Source: JAHJCW01 sp965369995
GTDB lineage: Bacteria > Fidelibacterota > Marinisomatia > Marinisomatales > JAHJCW01
Reading direction: 5' to 3'
Length of the DNA stretch: 64,000 nucleotides
Assembly (NCBI GenBank): GCA_965369995.1
Contig: CBDURO010000005.1
Location: forward strand, 1-64,000
Positions 37,701 through 47,005 of the stretch are shown piece after piece. Position 1 is the stretch's first letter. Each line of letters opens with the position of its first letter. The notes below the pieces were generated by a model, which was not told the DNA's origin, did no database searches, and worked only from the letters and a program-made list of their open reading frames with translations. The translations under genes and the position numbers were made by a program.

Positions 37701-39032
37701 ATGAAGCGTTTTATTGTCGTTGGCTTAATAATAATTTTAATAATTACCACATTGGGCTTTGCTCAAAGTGAAGCAGGTTCAATATTTTTATTAATTGCGC
37801 CCAGTGCTCGCGCAGGAGGAATGGGTGAAGCACATGTAGGGCTTGCCGACGATGCCTATGCAAGTTATTGGAATCCGGCAGGACTAGGATTTTTAGAAGG
37901 AACCGAATTGGCATTAATGCATGTTAATTGGCTTCCAAACCTCGCTGATGATATGGCTTATGATTTTTTTGCTATGCGCAAATCAATCCCTAATATCGGA
38001 ACGGTTGGTGGGCATTTGATTTATTTAAATCTTGGCGAGCAAACTCGGACAGATGAAATTGGAACTGAGTTAGGAAAATTTTCAAGTTATATGTTTGCCT
38101 TTAATCTATCGTATAGTACAAAAATCAATGAAAAATCTGCTTTCGGTATAAATGCAAAAGTATCGTATCAACATTTAACTGATCAGGGAGCAGGTGCTGA
38201 GGAAGGTTCAGGAAGTTCAACTGATTTCGGTTTTGATTTGGGTTATATGAAGAAAGAATTTCTCTTGCCACATCTAACTTTGGGAACTACAATTACTAAT
38301 ATAGGACCTAAAGTATCGTTTATTGATCCTGCTCAGGCCGACCCGCAACCAACTAATTTTACATTAGGCTTTAATTATCAGGTGCTTAATTCTGAATATA
38401 ATAAACTTTCTGTAGTGTGGGATATTAATAAATTATTAGTTGCTTCATATCCTGACATGGATTGGGATGGTGACGGCATTATCGGTGGCTACGATGAGGA
38501 TGGGAATGAAACAACCAAAAACGCATTTTATAATAATGATGGAAAACAAGAAACCGCCCATACCGATCCCTTATATTTGGCATTATTCACTTCCTGGTTT
38601 GATGATTGGTTCTTAGGCGGCGATATTGATATGGCTTCTGCCGGCAATCTTGCCGATGGCATAATCGGGGGTTGGAATTGGGTGGATAATAACGGCAATG
38701 GTAATATTGATGTTGATGAAGGAGAAATGGTTGAATCTGAAGGGGGAAAATATAACGAATATGGACAAAAGGAAGTTGGAAGCGGAGATGCTCGTTCGAT
38801 TAAAAATGAGCTTAGGCAAATTGTTCATAATATTGGCTTAGAATATTGGTATGCAAATGTATTTGCTATTCGATTAGGATATATTTACGATTATAACGGA
38901 AAATTATTTAACCCAACAATGGGTGTTGGTTTACGTTATGGTGGATATGGATTTGATTTTGGTTATACTTTTGGTGAACCGGGTCATCCGCTAGAAAATA
39001 CAATGCGTTTTTCCCTTAACTGGGCTTTTTAA
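37701..39032 (+). CDS. porV: PorV-family outer-membrane protein (T9SS)
   Basis: 443-residue barrel of the PorV/PorQ family, which in Bacteroidota shuttles type IX cargo at the outer membrane. The signal peptide ends near GFAQSEAG. The mature start APSARAGGMGEAHVGLADD, then YASYWNPAGLGFLEG, is the family hallmark. An acidic, calcium-loop-like insertion (about 250-275, DMDWDGDGIIGGYDEDGNE) and a second (DNNGNGNIDVDEGE) are unusual for PorV. AAGGAG lies 8 bases before the ATG. The next gene encodes a protein with a T9SS sorting domain, matching this role. Confidence 0.85.
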   Translation: MKRFIVVGLIIILIITTLGFAQSEAGSIFLLIAPSARAGGMGEAHVGLADDAYASYWNPAGLGFLEGTELALMHVNWLPNLADDMAYDFFAMRKSIPNIGTVGGHLIYLNLGEQTRTDEIGTELGKFSSYMFAFNLSYSTKINEKSAFGINAKVSYQHLTDQGAGAEEGSGSSTDFGFDLGYMKKEFLLPHLTLGTTITNIGPKVSFIDPAQADPQPTNFTLGFNYQVLNSEYNKLSVVWDINKLLVASYPDMDWDGDGIIGGYDEDGNETTKNAFYNNDGKQETAHTDPLYLALFTSWFDDWFLGGDIDMASAGNLADGIIGGWNWVDNNGNGNIDVDEGEMVESEGGKYNEYGQKEVGSGDARSIKNELRQIVHNIGLEYWYANVFAIRLGYIYDYNGKLFNPTMGVGLRYGGYGFDFGYTFGEPGHPLENTMRFSLNWAF

Positions 39033-39063
39033 AATATAAATATAGATATAATTAATTATTAAA

Positions 39064-41844
39064 ATGTACGGTCGTTTTAGCAAGATGTTTATGATTGTCT
39101 TGCTAACGACCGTTTCTTTATTATGGGGGGCAATCGAACACGATTTAAAGCTATTAGTCTTACGTGTAGATTTCATAGCTGACAATCATGAGGGAACAAC
39201 CGGAAACGGCAAATTCCTACTAACTAATGCATCAGATTATTGTGGTAATTATACAGTTGACCCTCCACCACATGATAAATCGTACTTTGAATCGCAATTA
39301 AAAGCACTTGATAGTTATTTCCGTTCAGTTTCTAATGGACATTTTGGAATCGATCTTGAAAGATCAGATATTTTCCCAACTGATCCTGAATTGGTTTACA
39401 CTATGCTGGATTCTATGTCTTATTACCATCCCTTTTTAAGTGATTTAGGTCAAGAAGAAAGAGATTTTAAACACGAAAAACGAATCGTAGAATTATTTTC
39501 AGACGCTGTAACAACTGCAGATTCATCTGATAATATAATATTCAGTAATTATGATGTAGTTGTAATATTCCATGCAGGGGTTAGTCAGGATTTTGCATTT
39601 GAAATTGATACCACTCCTGAAGATATACCATCGACCTATATTGATTATTCAATGATACGTAAGCATATTAGGAATGCTGGAATTAATGTGGGTGATACAT
39701 ACATTAAAAGTGGCATTATACTACCCGAAACACAAAATCATGTTCTATTTCCTGAAATGGTAGAACAATTTGAGAAAAGTGGTATTCAAAATATTTGCAA
39801 TTATCAATATGGATTAACCGGAACATTTGCTATGTTAATTGGACAAGCCATCGGTTTACCGCCTTTGTGGAACACAGAAACAGGTGAAAGTGGAATAGGT
39901 GTATTTGGTTTAATGGATCAAGGATCAAATAATGGTCAAGGATTAATTCCTGCACCGCCAATGGCTTGGAATCGAATATTATTTGGATGGGAGGAGCCGG
40001 AAGTTATAATTCCCGATGATATTGTAGAAATTGAATCAAGACCGACAGGAAAAATACTAAAAGTTGATATAGACGACGATGAATACTTTTTAATAGAAAA
40101 TAGAACTAATTGGTTTAGATCAAATATTGATATTGATTCGGTTAGACAAGTAGTTTATAATAAAACGGATACGATTCCAAATATCATCGAAATTATTTTT
40201 GATTCAGTCGGGGTTGTAAGGGATGAGAATGGTGTTATTGTTGCGGTACCCGATTATGACATTGGTCTACCGGGCTCTGGACTATTAATTTGGCATATCG
40301 ATGAATCAATTATTTCAGATAATATTCAATTAAATTCAATCAATAATGATCCAAAATTCAAAGGAATTGATTTAGAGGAGGCGGGTGGCGCTCAAGATAT
40401 CGGTTATGTAAGTACAGCCCTTTTCCGAAACCCATCAATAGGTGAACCGTTTGATATGTGGTACCGAGGCAATCCGGAATATGATGAAGTCAATGCGAAT
40501 ACTAAAGGTAATCCACTTGAATTTAATTCAATGACTTATCCTAATACGAATTCTAATGCTGGTGCAATATCTAATTTAAATATCGGAAATATTGGATATG
40601 CATCTGACAAAATGCAGATTACAATTTCAAATGGTTTGACGCTTTCGGGTTTTCTCGATACTTCTTTGCATATACTCTATCATACTGATATTACAGGAGA
40701 TGGAAATAAAGAAATTATAGGTGGTAGCAAAAAGTTATGGTGGTCGGATATGGAAATTATAGATAAAAATGAATTTTATGAATTACCTTCAACCAACAAT
40801 TTATTTGTTATGACAAATATCAATAATAATAATTTAGTTGTATTGTCGGATTTAGGTGATTCACTTAAGATGATTTGGTTCGAATACTATGACGGATTTG
40901 TCATTAAACGTGATTCTACATTATATGATATTCCTAAATTGACTTCTCATCTAACCGGAAGTTTGGATAGTGACGAAGTAAATATTGTTAATGATGCACC
41001 GGAAATATTATTAATAAATACCAAATCCGATTCAAATATTTCAGTTAGAATTCCTTTTGAGGGTGGAATAATAATTGGTGATCAATCAATCGCATATAAT
41101 GATATTGAATTCCAATATATATCAGCTATAGATTTGGATTTAGATGGAAGAATTGACGTATTAGCTATTGATATTGATGGCAAATTTTATGCATTTAATC
41201 AAAATTATATTTACTCAACGGGATTTCCGGTTAATATAGCAGCGATCCCACCAATCCTTGCTAAAAATATTATTGGAGACGAAAAACCGGAAATTATTTT
41301 TCAGAATAGTGATGGAGAGATCGTCATTCTAAATAATGTAGGGGAATTGCAGTATAAGTTAACTAATCATAAAAACAGTAGATTACGTATGCTTAGTGAA
41401 TATAATAATCGGAATATTATAATTACTGAATCAACAATTTGGTCATTTGATGAAGTTGAACCTACAAATGGAAATGAATGGTCAATGTATTATTCCGATG
41501 AAATCAATTCCAATACAATAACAATTGAGTATATAAAGGAAGCGACGAACGGAGATAAACTTATTGATAAAAAACGTACTTATGTTTATCCAAATCCGGT
41601 AAGAGATGGAAATGCCAAAATCAGAGTATTCAATTATTCAGCTGAAAAGATTAATTTAAAAATATATGATGCAGCGGGATATTTTATTGATGAAATCAAA
41701 AGTAATATCGATGTAAAGAACAGTGTCTGGGAAACCGAATGGGATGTAAGGGGTATTGAATCCGGCGTTTATCTTATTAAGCTGACAGCAACAAATCAAT
41801 ATCGTGAAGAATCAACAATATTAAAAGTAGGCGTGATTCATTGA
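39064..41844 (+). CDS. T9SS-exported M6-like pseudoprotease with FG-GAP repeats
   Basis: 926 residues: signal peptide, M6/immune-inhibitor-A-like domain (about 20-480), FG-GAP/VCBS-type repeats (ITGDGNKEIIGG, LDLDGRIDVLAID) and a C-terminal type-A T9SS sorting domain (YPNPVRDGNAKIRVFN, then IKIYDAAG-like and GVYLIKL). At the place of the zinc motif HExxH the protein reads MLIGQ (257-261), while the flanking GLPPLW and SGIGVFGLMDQGS are kept. It is probably catalytically dead. The start could also be the ATG at 39085 or 39091, since a hairpin covers this region. Its stop overlaps the next start (TTGA). Confidence 0.8.
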   Translation: MYGRFSKMFMIVLLTTVSLLWGAIEHDLKLLVLRVDFIADNHEGTTGNGKFLLTNASDYCGNYTVDPPPHDKSYFESQLKALDSYFRSVSNGHFGIDLERSDIFPTDPELVYTMLDSMSYYHPFLSDLGQEERDFKHEKRIVELFSDAVTTADSSDNIIFSNYDVVVIFHAGVSQDFAFEIDTTPEDIPSTYIDYSMIRKHIRNAGINVGDTYIKSGIILPETQNHVLFPEMVEQFEKSGIQNICNYQYGLTGTFAMLIGQAIGLPPLWNTETGESGIGVFGLMDQGSNNGQGLIPAPPMAWNRILFGWEEPEVIIPDDIVEIESRPTGKILKVDIDDDEYFLIENRTNWFRSNIDIDSVRQVVYNKTDTIPNIIEIIFDSVGVVRDENGVIVAVPDYDIGLPGSGLLIWHIDESIISDNIQLNSINNDPKFKGIDLEEAGGAQDIGYVSTALFRNPSIGEPFDMWYRGNPEYDEVNANTKGNPLEFNSMTYPNTNSNAGAISNLNIGNIGYASDKMQITISNGLTLSGFLDTSLHILYHTDITGDGNKEIIGGSKKLWWSDMEIIDKNEFYELPSTNNLFVMTNINNNNLVVLSDLGDSLKMIWFEYYDGFVIKRDSTLYDIPKLTSHLTGSLDSDEVNIVNDAPEILLINTKSDSNISVRIPFEGGIIIGDQSIAYNDIEFQYISAIDLDLDGRIDVLAIDIDGKFYAFNQNYIYSTGFPVNIAAIPPILAKNIIGDEKPEIIFQNSDGEIVILNNVGELQYKLTNHKNSRLRMLSEYNNRNIIITESTIWSFDEVEPTNGNEWSMYYSDEINSNTITIEYIKEATNGDKLIDKKRTYVYPNPVRDGNAKIRVFNYSAEKINLKIYDAAGYFIDEIKSNIDVKNSVWETEWDVRGIESGVYLIKLTATNQYREESTILKVGVIH
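39068..39113 (+). terminator. Long hairpin over the start of the M6-like gene
   Basis: ACGGTCGTT (39068-39076) pairs with AACGACCGT (39105-39113), and AGCAAGA (39079-39085) pairs with TCTTGCT (39098-39104). That gives 16 perfect pairs with a two-base TT bulge and a 12-base loop. A T-rich tract (TTCTTTATT) follows. It lies 35 bases after the porV stop and looks like an intrinsic terminator. It also covers the first codons of the M6-like gene, with two alternative ATGs at the loop, so it may control expression of that gene. Confidence 0.65.
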
Positions 41845-44768
41845 AGTATTACTTTATATTACTTTTATTTATTATCCCGATTAATTTAAGTTCTCAAGGT
41901 CAATATAATTACCCGGAGATTGAGTGGCAAACAATAGAAACCGAGCACTTTAAAATACATTTTTATTCTGATACGGAAATCTTAGCTCATGAAGCAGCGG
42001 GAATTCTTGAATATATTTATCCATTTATTACAGATTTATATCAACATGAACCAAAGGAAAAAACGCATTTAATTTTTATAGATACGGAAGATGTTGCAAA
42101 TGGTGTGGCATATTATTATGATAATAAAATGGAGATATGGGCGTTACCTTTGGACATCGCTTTGCGTGGCAGCCATAAGTGGTTAGAGAACGTATTAACG
42201 CATGAGTTTACTCACATTATTTCTATACAAAAAGCGATGAAAGCCGGTACATCAATTCCCGGAGCTTTTTTCCAATGGATTGGCTATGAAAACGAGACGC
42301 ATAAAAATGTATTGTATGGTTATCCCAATACGGTGGTTAGTTACCCAATTCCGGCGGCTGTGGTACCACCTTGGTTAGCTGAGGGAACTGCTCAACATAT
42401 GTACGCCAATTCAGATTGGGACACATGGGATTCTCATCGTGATATGATTTTGCGTGACCAAGCATTGAATGATAATTTGTTATCTTTTGAGGAAATAAAT
42501 ACTTTCGGAAAATGTGGTATTGGAAATGAATCGGTATATAATTCCGGCTATGCGTTTGTGAACTATATTGTTGAAAAGTTTGGCGAAGAAACGCTTCGAT
42601 TATTAATGGAAGAACTATCGAATCCATTTCAATATTCCATAGATAAAGTTATTGAGAAAACAACAGGAATTGGCGGAAAAGAATTGTACGAAAAGTATAT
42701 TGATGAATTAATTGAAAAATATCGAAACTCTACAAAATCCATTAGTGAAGGTGGTAATTATATAAAAATATTACAAAATGTAGGTACCACTAATTTATAT
42801 CCAAAATGGTCAAATGATGGAAGTCGGTACGCCTATATTTCCAACAAAAAAAATGATTATTTTAGTCAGACTGATCTTTATGTTTACAATTTTACTTACC
42901 AAGAAGATAAAAAAATTGCTTCGTTGGTGCACTCCGCTCCTACATGGGGAACCGGAGACAGTATTATTTATTACAGCAAGAAGCCCAATATGAACAATTT
43001 GAAAGGGTATCGCTACTATGATCTCTATGCTTATGATATTAAAGAAGATAAGGAAACAAGGCTGACAAAATCAGCTCGGGCAGTGTCACCGGTTTTTATC
43101 GAATATTTAAATTCGATTGCTTATATCGCTATGGATAGCGGGAAACAAAGCATTTTTATTTATTCATTGGAGTCAGATGAATCTAGAAAAATTAAAGTTT
43201 TTGATGACAATAGAATTTTACACAATTTATACTTTAACCCAAAAGAAAATAGTTTATTATTCGATTATACAACTCATCACTTCAGAAATATTGCTTCCTT
43301 ATCATTAGATGATTATGATGTTACTGATATCATTTCTACAGTTGATAATGACGAAAGAGATGTTTGTATCACTAATGTTGGAAAGTTGCTATTTTCTACT
43401 GATATAGATGGTATTTATAATATTTCACAACAAGATACTTTTGGTGTAAATCACTATACCAATGTAAAGGGCGGTGCTTTTATGCCCAATGTAAATAAAG
43501 ATGGGAAAATATTATTTTCATTATATCAAGATGGTGGATATAAAATTGCAATAATTGATACTCCTAAAGCAGTTAATTCAGTAGCTTATTCTAATCTTGA
43601 TCATTCAAAGTATCATGCACCTATTAACAATCCTGACCATAGCATTGCTGAAAAGTATCAAGATAATTTTGCACAAATGTTTGTGATGCCACGCTTAATG
43701 ATTGACTATGGTACTTTTAAACCGGGATTCTATTTTTATTCAAGTGAAATATTAGATAAGTTGTCTTTGAGTGGGGGAGTAACCGTTAATTTTGATAAAG
43801 ATATAGATTTTTCTTTTAATTTGGCTTATCGAAAATTGTATCCAACTGTTTATACTGAGTTTATGTATGCTACCCGGAATACGGTTGAACAATCTAAATA
43901 TTCGGTTTACGATATTGATGACAGATTAAAATTTCGCTTTGTTTTAATGCAAGCCGGACTGCAATTACCATTTTTTGGCAATGATGTAATTGATATTTAT
44001 GCGCGATGGCAAAGATATCGAGCATTCATTAAAGAGAGTATTAGACATTTAAGTCTTGATGTTGGATATGCTTACGATTATTATCGTGGTTTGTCAACAG
44101 GAGTCAAATTCGGTTGGGATAATATTAAAGCAACCGTTGATCGAAATATTAATCCTTCTAAGGGCTATAAATTCAGAGTAAATATGTCTTATGAAATGAA
44201 TGATTTTATTGAAGGATTAAATTTATCAAATTCCGGAACACTAGTTGAAGAATTTGCTCCGAATAATTATTTAAAAATTGATGCAATTGGTTCTTTTCAC
44301 ACTACTATTTTATCATCAAAAAGATGGACTTTGAATTTGACTGCGAAAAGTGGTTGGTTATCTAATTCTTCGGTTGAATCATTTTTCAACTACTTTGGAG
44401 GCGGTATGGATGGTATTCAAGGCTACCCATATTATAGCTTTGAAGGAACAAATTCCATTTTTTCGGAAGTTGCCTTGCGGATTCCGATGTTTAGACAATT
44501 ACATATACCGTTGGGTTGGATGATATGGCAAAATTCCACAATTGGCATTGAATATCAATTTGGTGATACCTGGACTGATGAATTTAATATGAAACAATCT
44601 GTAGGTCTTCATTTGCGATTCAATGGATTTTCGTTTTATAATTATCCAACAGCATTAGGTTTTGAAGTTCACCATGGCTTAACAACTTTTACTAAATTCA
44701 GCAACGGTAACGAAATAAACTATGGTGATGAGAATCGATATTATCTAACTTTACTATTCGGATTTTAA
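41841..44768 (+). CDS. Peptidase-propeller-barrel fusion, outer-membrane protein
   Basis: 975 residues, reading from a TTG that overlaps the previous stop (TTGA). After a signal peptide (1-18) there is a gluzincin-like peptidase domain with H121-E-F-T-H125 and, 56 residues later, a conserved E181 in WLAEGTAQH. Next come TolB/PD40-type repeats (about 305-590: YPKWSNDGSRYAYIS, SAPTWGTGDSIIYYS). The last 330 residues look like a membrane barrel of the Omp85/BamA surface-antigen type (INPSKGYKFRVNMSYE, GIQGYPYYSFEGT). The domain order is seen directly; the barrel assignment is by pattern. Its function is unknown, and the zinc site looks complete. Confidence 0.75.
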   Translation: MKYYFILLLFIIPINLSSQGQYNYPEIEWQTIETEHFKIHFYSDTEILAHEAAGILEYIYPFITDLYQHEPKEKTHLIFIDTEDVANGVAYYYDNKMEIWALPLDIALRGSHKWLENVLTHEFTHIISIQKAMKAGTSIPGAFFQWIGYENETHKNVLYGYPNTVVSYPIPAAVVPPWLAEGTAQHMYANSDWDTWDSHRDMILRDQALNDNLLSFEEINTFGKCGIGNESVYNSGYAFVNYIVEKFGEETLRLLMEELSNPFQYSIDKVIEKTTGIGGKELYEKYIDELIEKYRNSTKSISEGGNYIKILQNVGTTNLYPKWSNDGSRYAYISNKKNDYFSQTDLYVYNFTYQEDKKIASLVHSAPTWGTGDSIIYYSKKPNMNNLKGYRYYDLYAYDIKEDKETRLTKSARAVSPVFIEYLNSIAYIAMDSGKQSIFIYSLESDESRKIKVFDDNRILHNLYFNPKENSLLFDYTTHHFRNIASLSLDDYDVTDIISTVDNDERDVCITNVGKLLFSTDIDGIYNISQQDTFGVNHYTNVKGGAFMPNVNKDGKILFSLYQDGGYKIAIIDTPKAVNSVAYSNLDHSKYHAPINNPDHSIAEKYQDNFAQMFVMPRLMIDYGTFKPGFYFYSSEILDKLSLSGGVTVNFDKDIDFSFNLAYRKLYPTVYTEFMYATRNTVEQSKYSVYDIDDRLKFRFVLMQAGLQLPFFGNDVIDIYARWQRYRAFIKESIRHLSLDVGYAYDYYRGLSTGVKFGWDNIKATVDRNINPSKGYKFRVNMSYEMNDFIEGLNLSNSGTLVEEFAPNNYLKIDAIGSFHTTILSSKRWTLNLTAKSGWLSNSSVESFFNYFGGGMDGIQGYPYYSFEGTNSIFSEVALRIPMFRQLHIPLGWMIWQNSTIGIEYQFGDTWTDEFNMKQSVGLHLRFNGFSFYNYPTALGFEVHHGLTTFTKFSNGNEINYGDENRYYLTLLFGF

Positions 44769-44769
44769 A

Positions 44770-45651
44770 TTGCGGAAAATAATTACATTATTCATAGTGC
44801 TTTCTACAATTGTCTGCGGAGACGATTTATTAATAAATCTCGATAATCGTTTTGCTACGAAAGTAGATTTAACAAATCTTGTTCACAATTCAATATTTTC
44901 GGATTCATTAGATATTAATAGTAAGCAATCCATACTAAAACCGATGATTGCTTCATTAGTCATACCTGGATTTGGACAATATATAAATCGTTCACCATGG
45001 TGGAAAACAGTTTTGTTCGCCGGAGTTGAAGTTGCAGGTATAACAGGATACATATCGTGGATAAATAAAGCTGATGATATTACTAAAGACTATGAAAATT
45101 GGGCTGATGAACATTGGAATATGAGACGTTGGGTAAATGATAGTGCAATTTTGTTAAGCGATATAAAAGCAAATGGATTTCCTAATGTTAATGATGTACG
45201 AATTGATGGAAGTCATCACATTACCATTATTATAAATGGAAAATATGAATCCTCTGAAATATTATTAGAAAATCCTAATATTGAATATGTTGAATTAAGA
45301 GATTGGGATTTTTATGAAGGTATAGGCAAATATGATCAATTTGTAGCCGGTTGGGATGATGCAATATCAAATTGGGAAATAGTACGAAAGAAGATCAAGA
45401 ATGGAGAAGACGAGTTAATTGTGATGACTCCCAATAAACAGCATTATTTAAATTTACGTAATGATAGCAATGTTCTTTATAAAAATGCTAAGTTTGCTGT
45501 TAGTGCATTATTATTTAACCATATTTTTAGCGCATTAGACGCATTGTGGAACGCGAATAAAAACAAAGATCTATCTTATAAGTTAGACGTATCTATAGGA
45601 TCAGAATCAAACTATGTAATCAAAGGAATATCGGTTCAATGGAATTTGTAA
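44770..45651 (+). CDS. DUF5683-like membrane-associated protein
   Basis: 293 residues, reading from a TTG one base after the previous stop. A signal peptide ends near CGDD. The segment SLVIPGFGQYINRSPWWKT, followed by a hydrophobic helix, resembles DUF5683 proteins, in which PGxGQ precedes membrane helices. The rest is helical and charged, with another hydrophobic stretch near residue 250. No function is established for the family. It lies in a coupled run between the protease-barrel gene and bamD, overlapping bamD by 13 bases. Confidence 0.65.
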   Translation: MRKIITLFIVLSTIVCGDDLLINLDNRFATKVDLTNLVHNSIFSDSLDINSKQSILKPMIASLVIPGFGQYINRSPWWKTVLFAGVEVAGITGYISWINKADDITKDYENWADEHWNMRRWVNDSAILLSDIKANGFPNVNDVRIDGSHHITIIINGKYESSEILLENPNIEYVELRDWDFYEGIGKYDQFVAGWDDAISNWEIVRKKIKNGEDELIVMTPNKQHYLNLRNDSNVLYKNAKFAVSALLFNHIFSALDALWNANKNKDLSYKLDVSIGSESNYVIKGISVQWNL

Positions 45652-46424
45652 AGAGAATAACCAAAATAAGAATAATTAATTTTATATTAATAGTAATTAG
45701 TTTAGGAATAATCGCTAGTTGTGCTGGAAAAAACCCGGTTAAGAAATTACCGCTTGAAGAGCGATATAAACGCGGACAAGAATTTCTTGAGAATAAGAAG
45801 TATTATAATGCGCAACAGGAATTCCAAATCATTGTATTAAGTGGTTCACACACCGAGTGGGGCGATGATGCACAATTTTATTTGGCAGAATCATATTTTA
45901 AGAATAAGGAATATATTATAGCAATTAATGAATACGAACGATTAACTCGTAAAATGAAATATAGTCCATATGTTGAAAAATGTAGATGGCGGATTTGTGA
46001 GGCATATGTTGCCGAATCTCCAAATTATTATCATGATCAAAGTAATACACATAAGGCATTACAAAAACTCCAGGAATTCATTGATGAGTATCCTAATTCA
46101 GAATATCGTGATAAAGCAAATAAAACAATTAAGAAGCTTCGTAATAAATTGGCCGAAAAAATATTAGAAACAGCATTATTGTATATAAAACTACATGCTT
46201 ATGATTCTGCTATAGTAGCCTTCGAAGATTTATTAGGACAATACTACGACACTGATCTTGCAGAAGAAGCACATGTTGGAATAATTCGGTCATATTCGTT
46301 AATGAAAAAAGTAGAAGAAGCAGAAAATTATTACAAATCTAATGAGGGCAAAATTTCATCATCTGCTTTAAAAGCGAAATCTCTTGAATATATTAAATCA
46401 GCAGAATCGGACGGAAACAAATGA
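45639..46424 (+). CDS. bamD: Outer-membrane assembly lipoprotein BamD
   Basis: 261-residue lipoprotein (lipobox IASC at about residues 26-29) with five TPR-type repeats starting at LEERYKRGQEFLENKKYYNA. The BamD-type segments DDAQFYLAESYFKNKEYI and YVAESPNYYHDQ are clear, and the family length is about 250. It binds BamA and delivers outer-membrane protein precursors to it. A BamA-like barrel is fused in a protein two genes upstream, so the neighbours may cooperate. Its stop overlaps nadD by 4 bases. Confidence 0.85.
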   Translation: MEFVKRITKIRIINFILIVISLGIIASCAGKNPVKKLPLEERYKRGQEFLENKKYYNAQQEFQIIVLSGSHTEWGDDAQFYLAESYFKNKEYIIAINEYERLTRKMKYSPYVEKCRWRICEAYVAESPNYYHDQSNTHKALQKLQEFIDEYPNSEYRDKANKTIKKLRNKLAEKILETALLYIKLHAYDSAIVAFEDLLGQYYDTDLAEEAHVGIIRSYSLMKKVEEAENYYKSNEGKISSSALKAKSLEYIKSAESDGNK

Positions 46425-47005
46425 AAAAATGTATATTTGGCGGGACATTTGATCCTCCTCATATAGGACATTTATTAATTGCTCAAACGATTTGCGAAGA
46501 AGAGAAATTTGATAAACTTATTTTTGTTCTAGCTCTTAAAAATCCACATAAATCTAACAATAATACTTCTTCGATTGATAAAAGAATGAAAATGTTGGAA
46601 ATTGCTGTTGAGGGAAATTCCCATTTTGAAATATCAGATGCTGAGATTAAGAGGGGGGGGATTTCCTACTCTATTGATACAATTAGACATATTAAAAAGG
46701 AACAAAAACTTAAACGAGATGAATTGTATTTTTTAATTGGTAGTGATATTCTTAAAACTTTTCATAAATGGCATGAACCATTAAAAATATTGGAAGAATG
46801 TCAAGTTATTGTAGCAATTCGTCCCGGATTTAAACCAAGTTCTGTTCCAAGTTGGATTTTAAGTAAAATTCAATTCGCAAATATTCCACGATTTGAATTA
46901 TCAGCTACTCAGATTCGTAAAAGATGGAAAGAAAATAAAACTATACGATATATGGTGACACAACCTGTTTGGGAATTCATAAATAAGAATTCACTGTATA
47001 TCTAA
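46421..47005 (+). CDS. nadD: Nicotinate-nucleotide adenylyltransferase
   Basis: Makes deamido-NAD from nicotinate mononucleotide and ATP in NAD synthesis. The 194-residue protein has the nucleotidyltransferase motif GGTFDPPHIGHLL at the N-terminus and a C-terminal LSATQIRKRWKE, the NadD form of the ISSTxIR motif. It is coupled to bamD by an ATGA overlap, and its stop overlaps the exchanger start by one base. Confidence 0.94.
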   Translation: MKKCIFGGTFDPPHIGHLLIAQTICEEEKFDKLIFVLALKNPHKSNNNTSSIDKRMKMLEIAVEGNSHFEISDAEIKRGGISYSIDTIRHIKKEQKLKRDELYFLIGSDILKTFHKWHEPLKILEECQVIVAIRPGFKPSSVPSWILSKIQFANIPRFELSATQIRKRWKENKTIRYMVTQPVWEFINKNSLYI

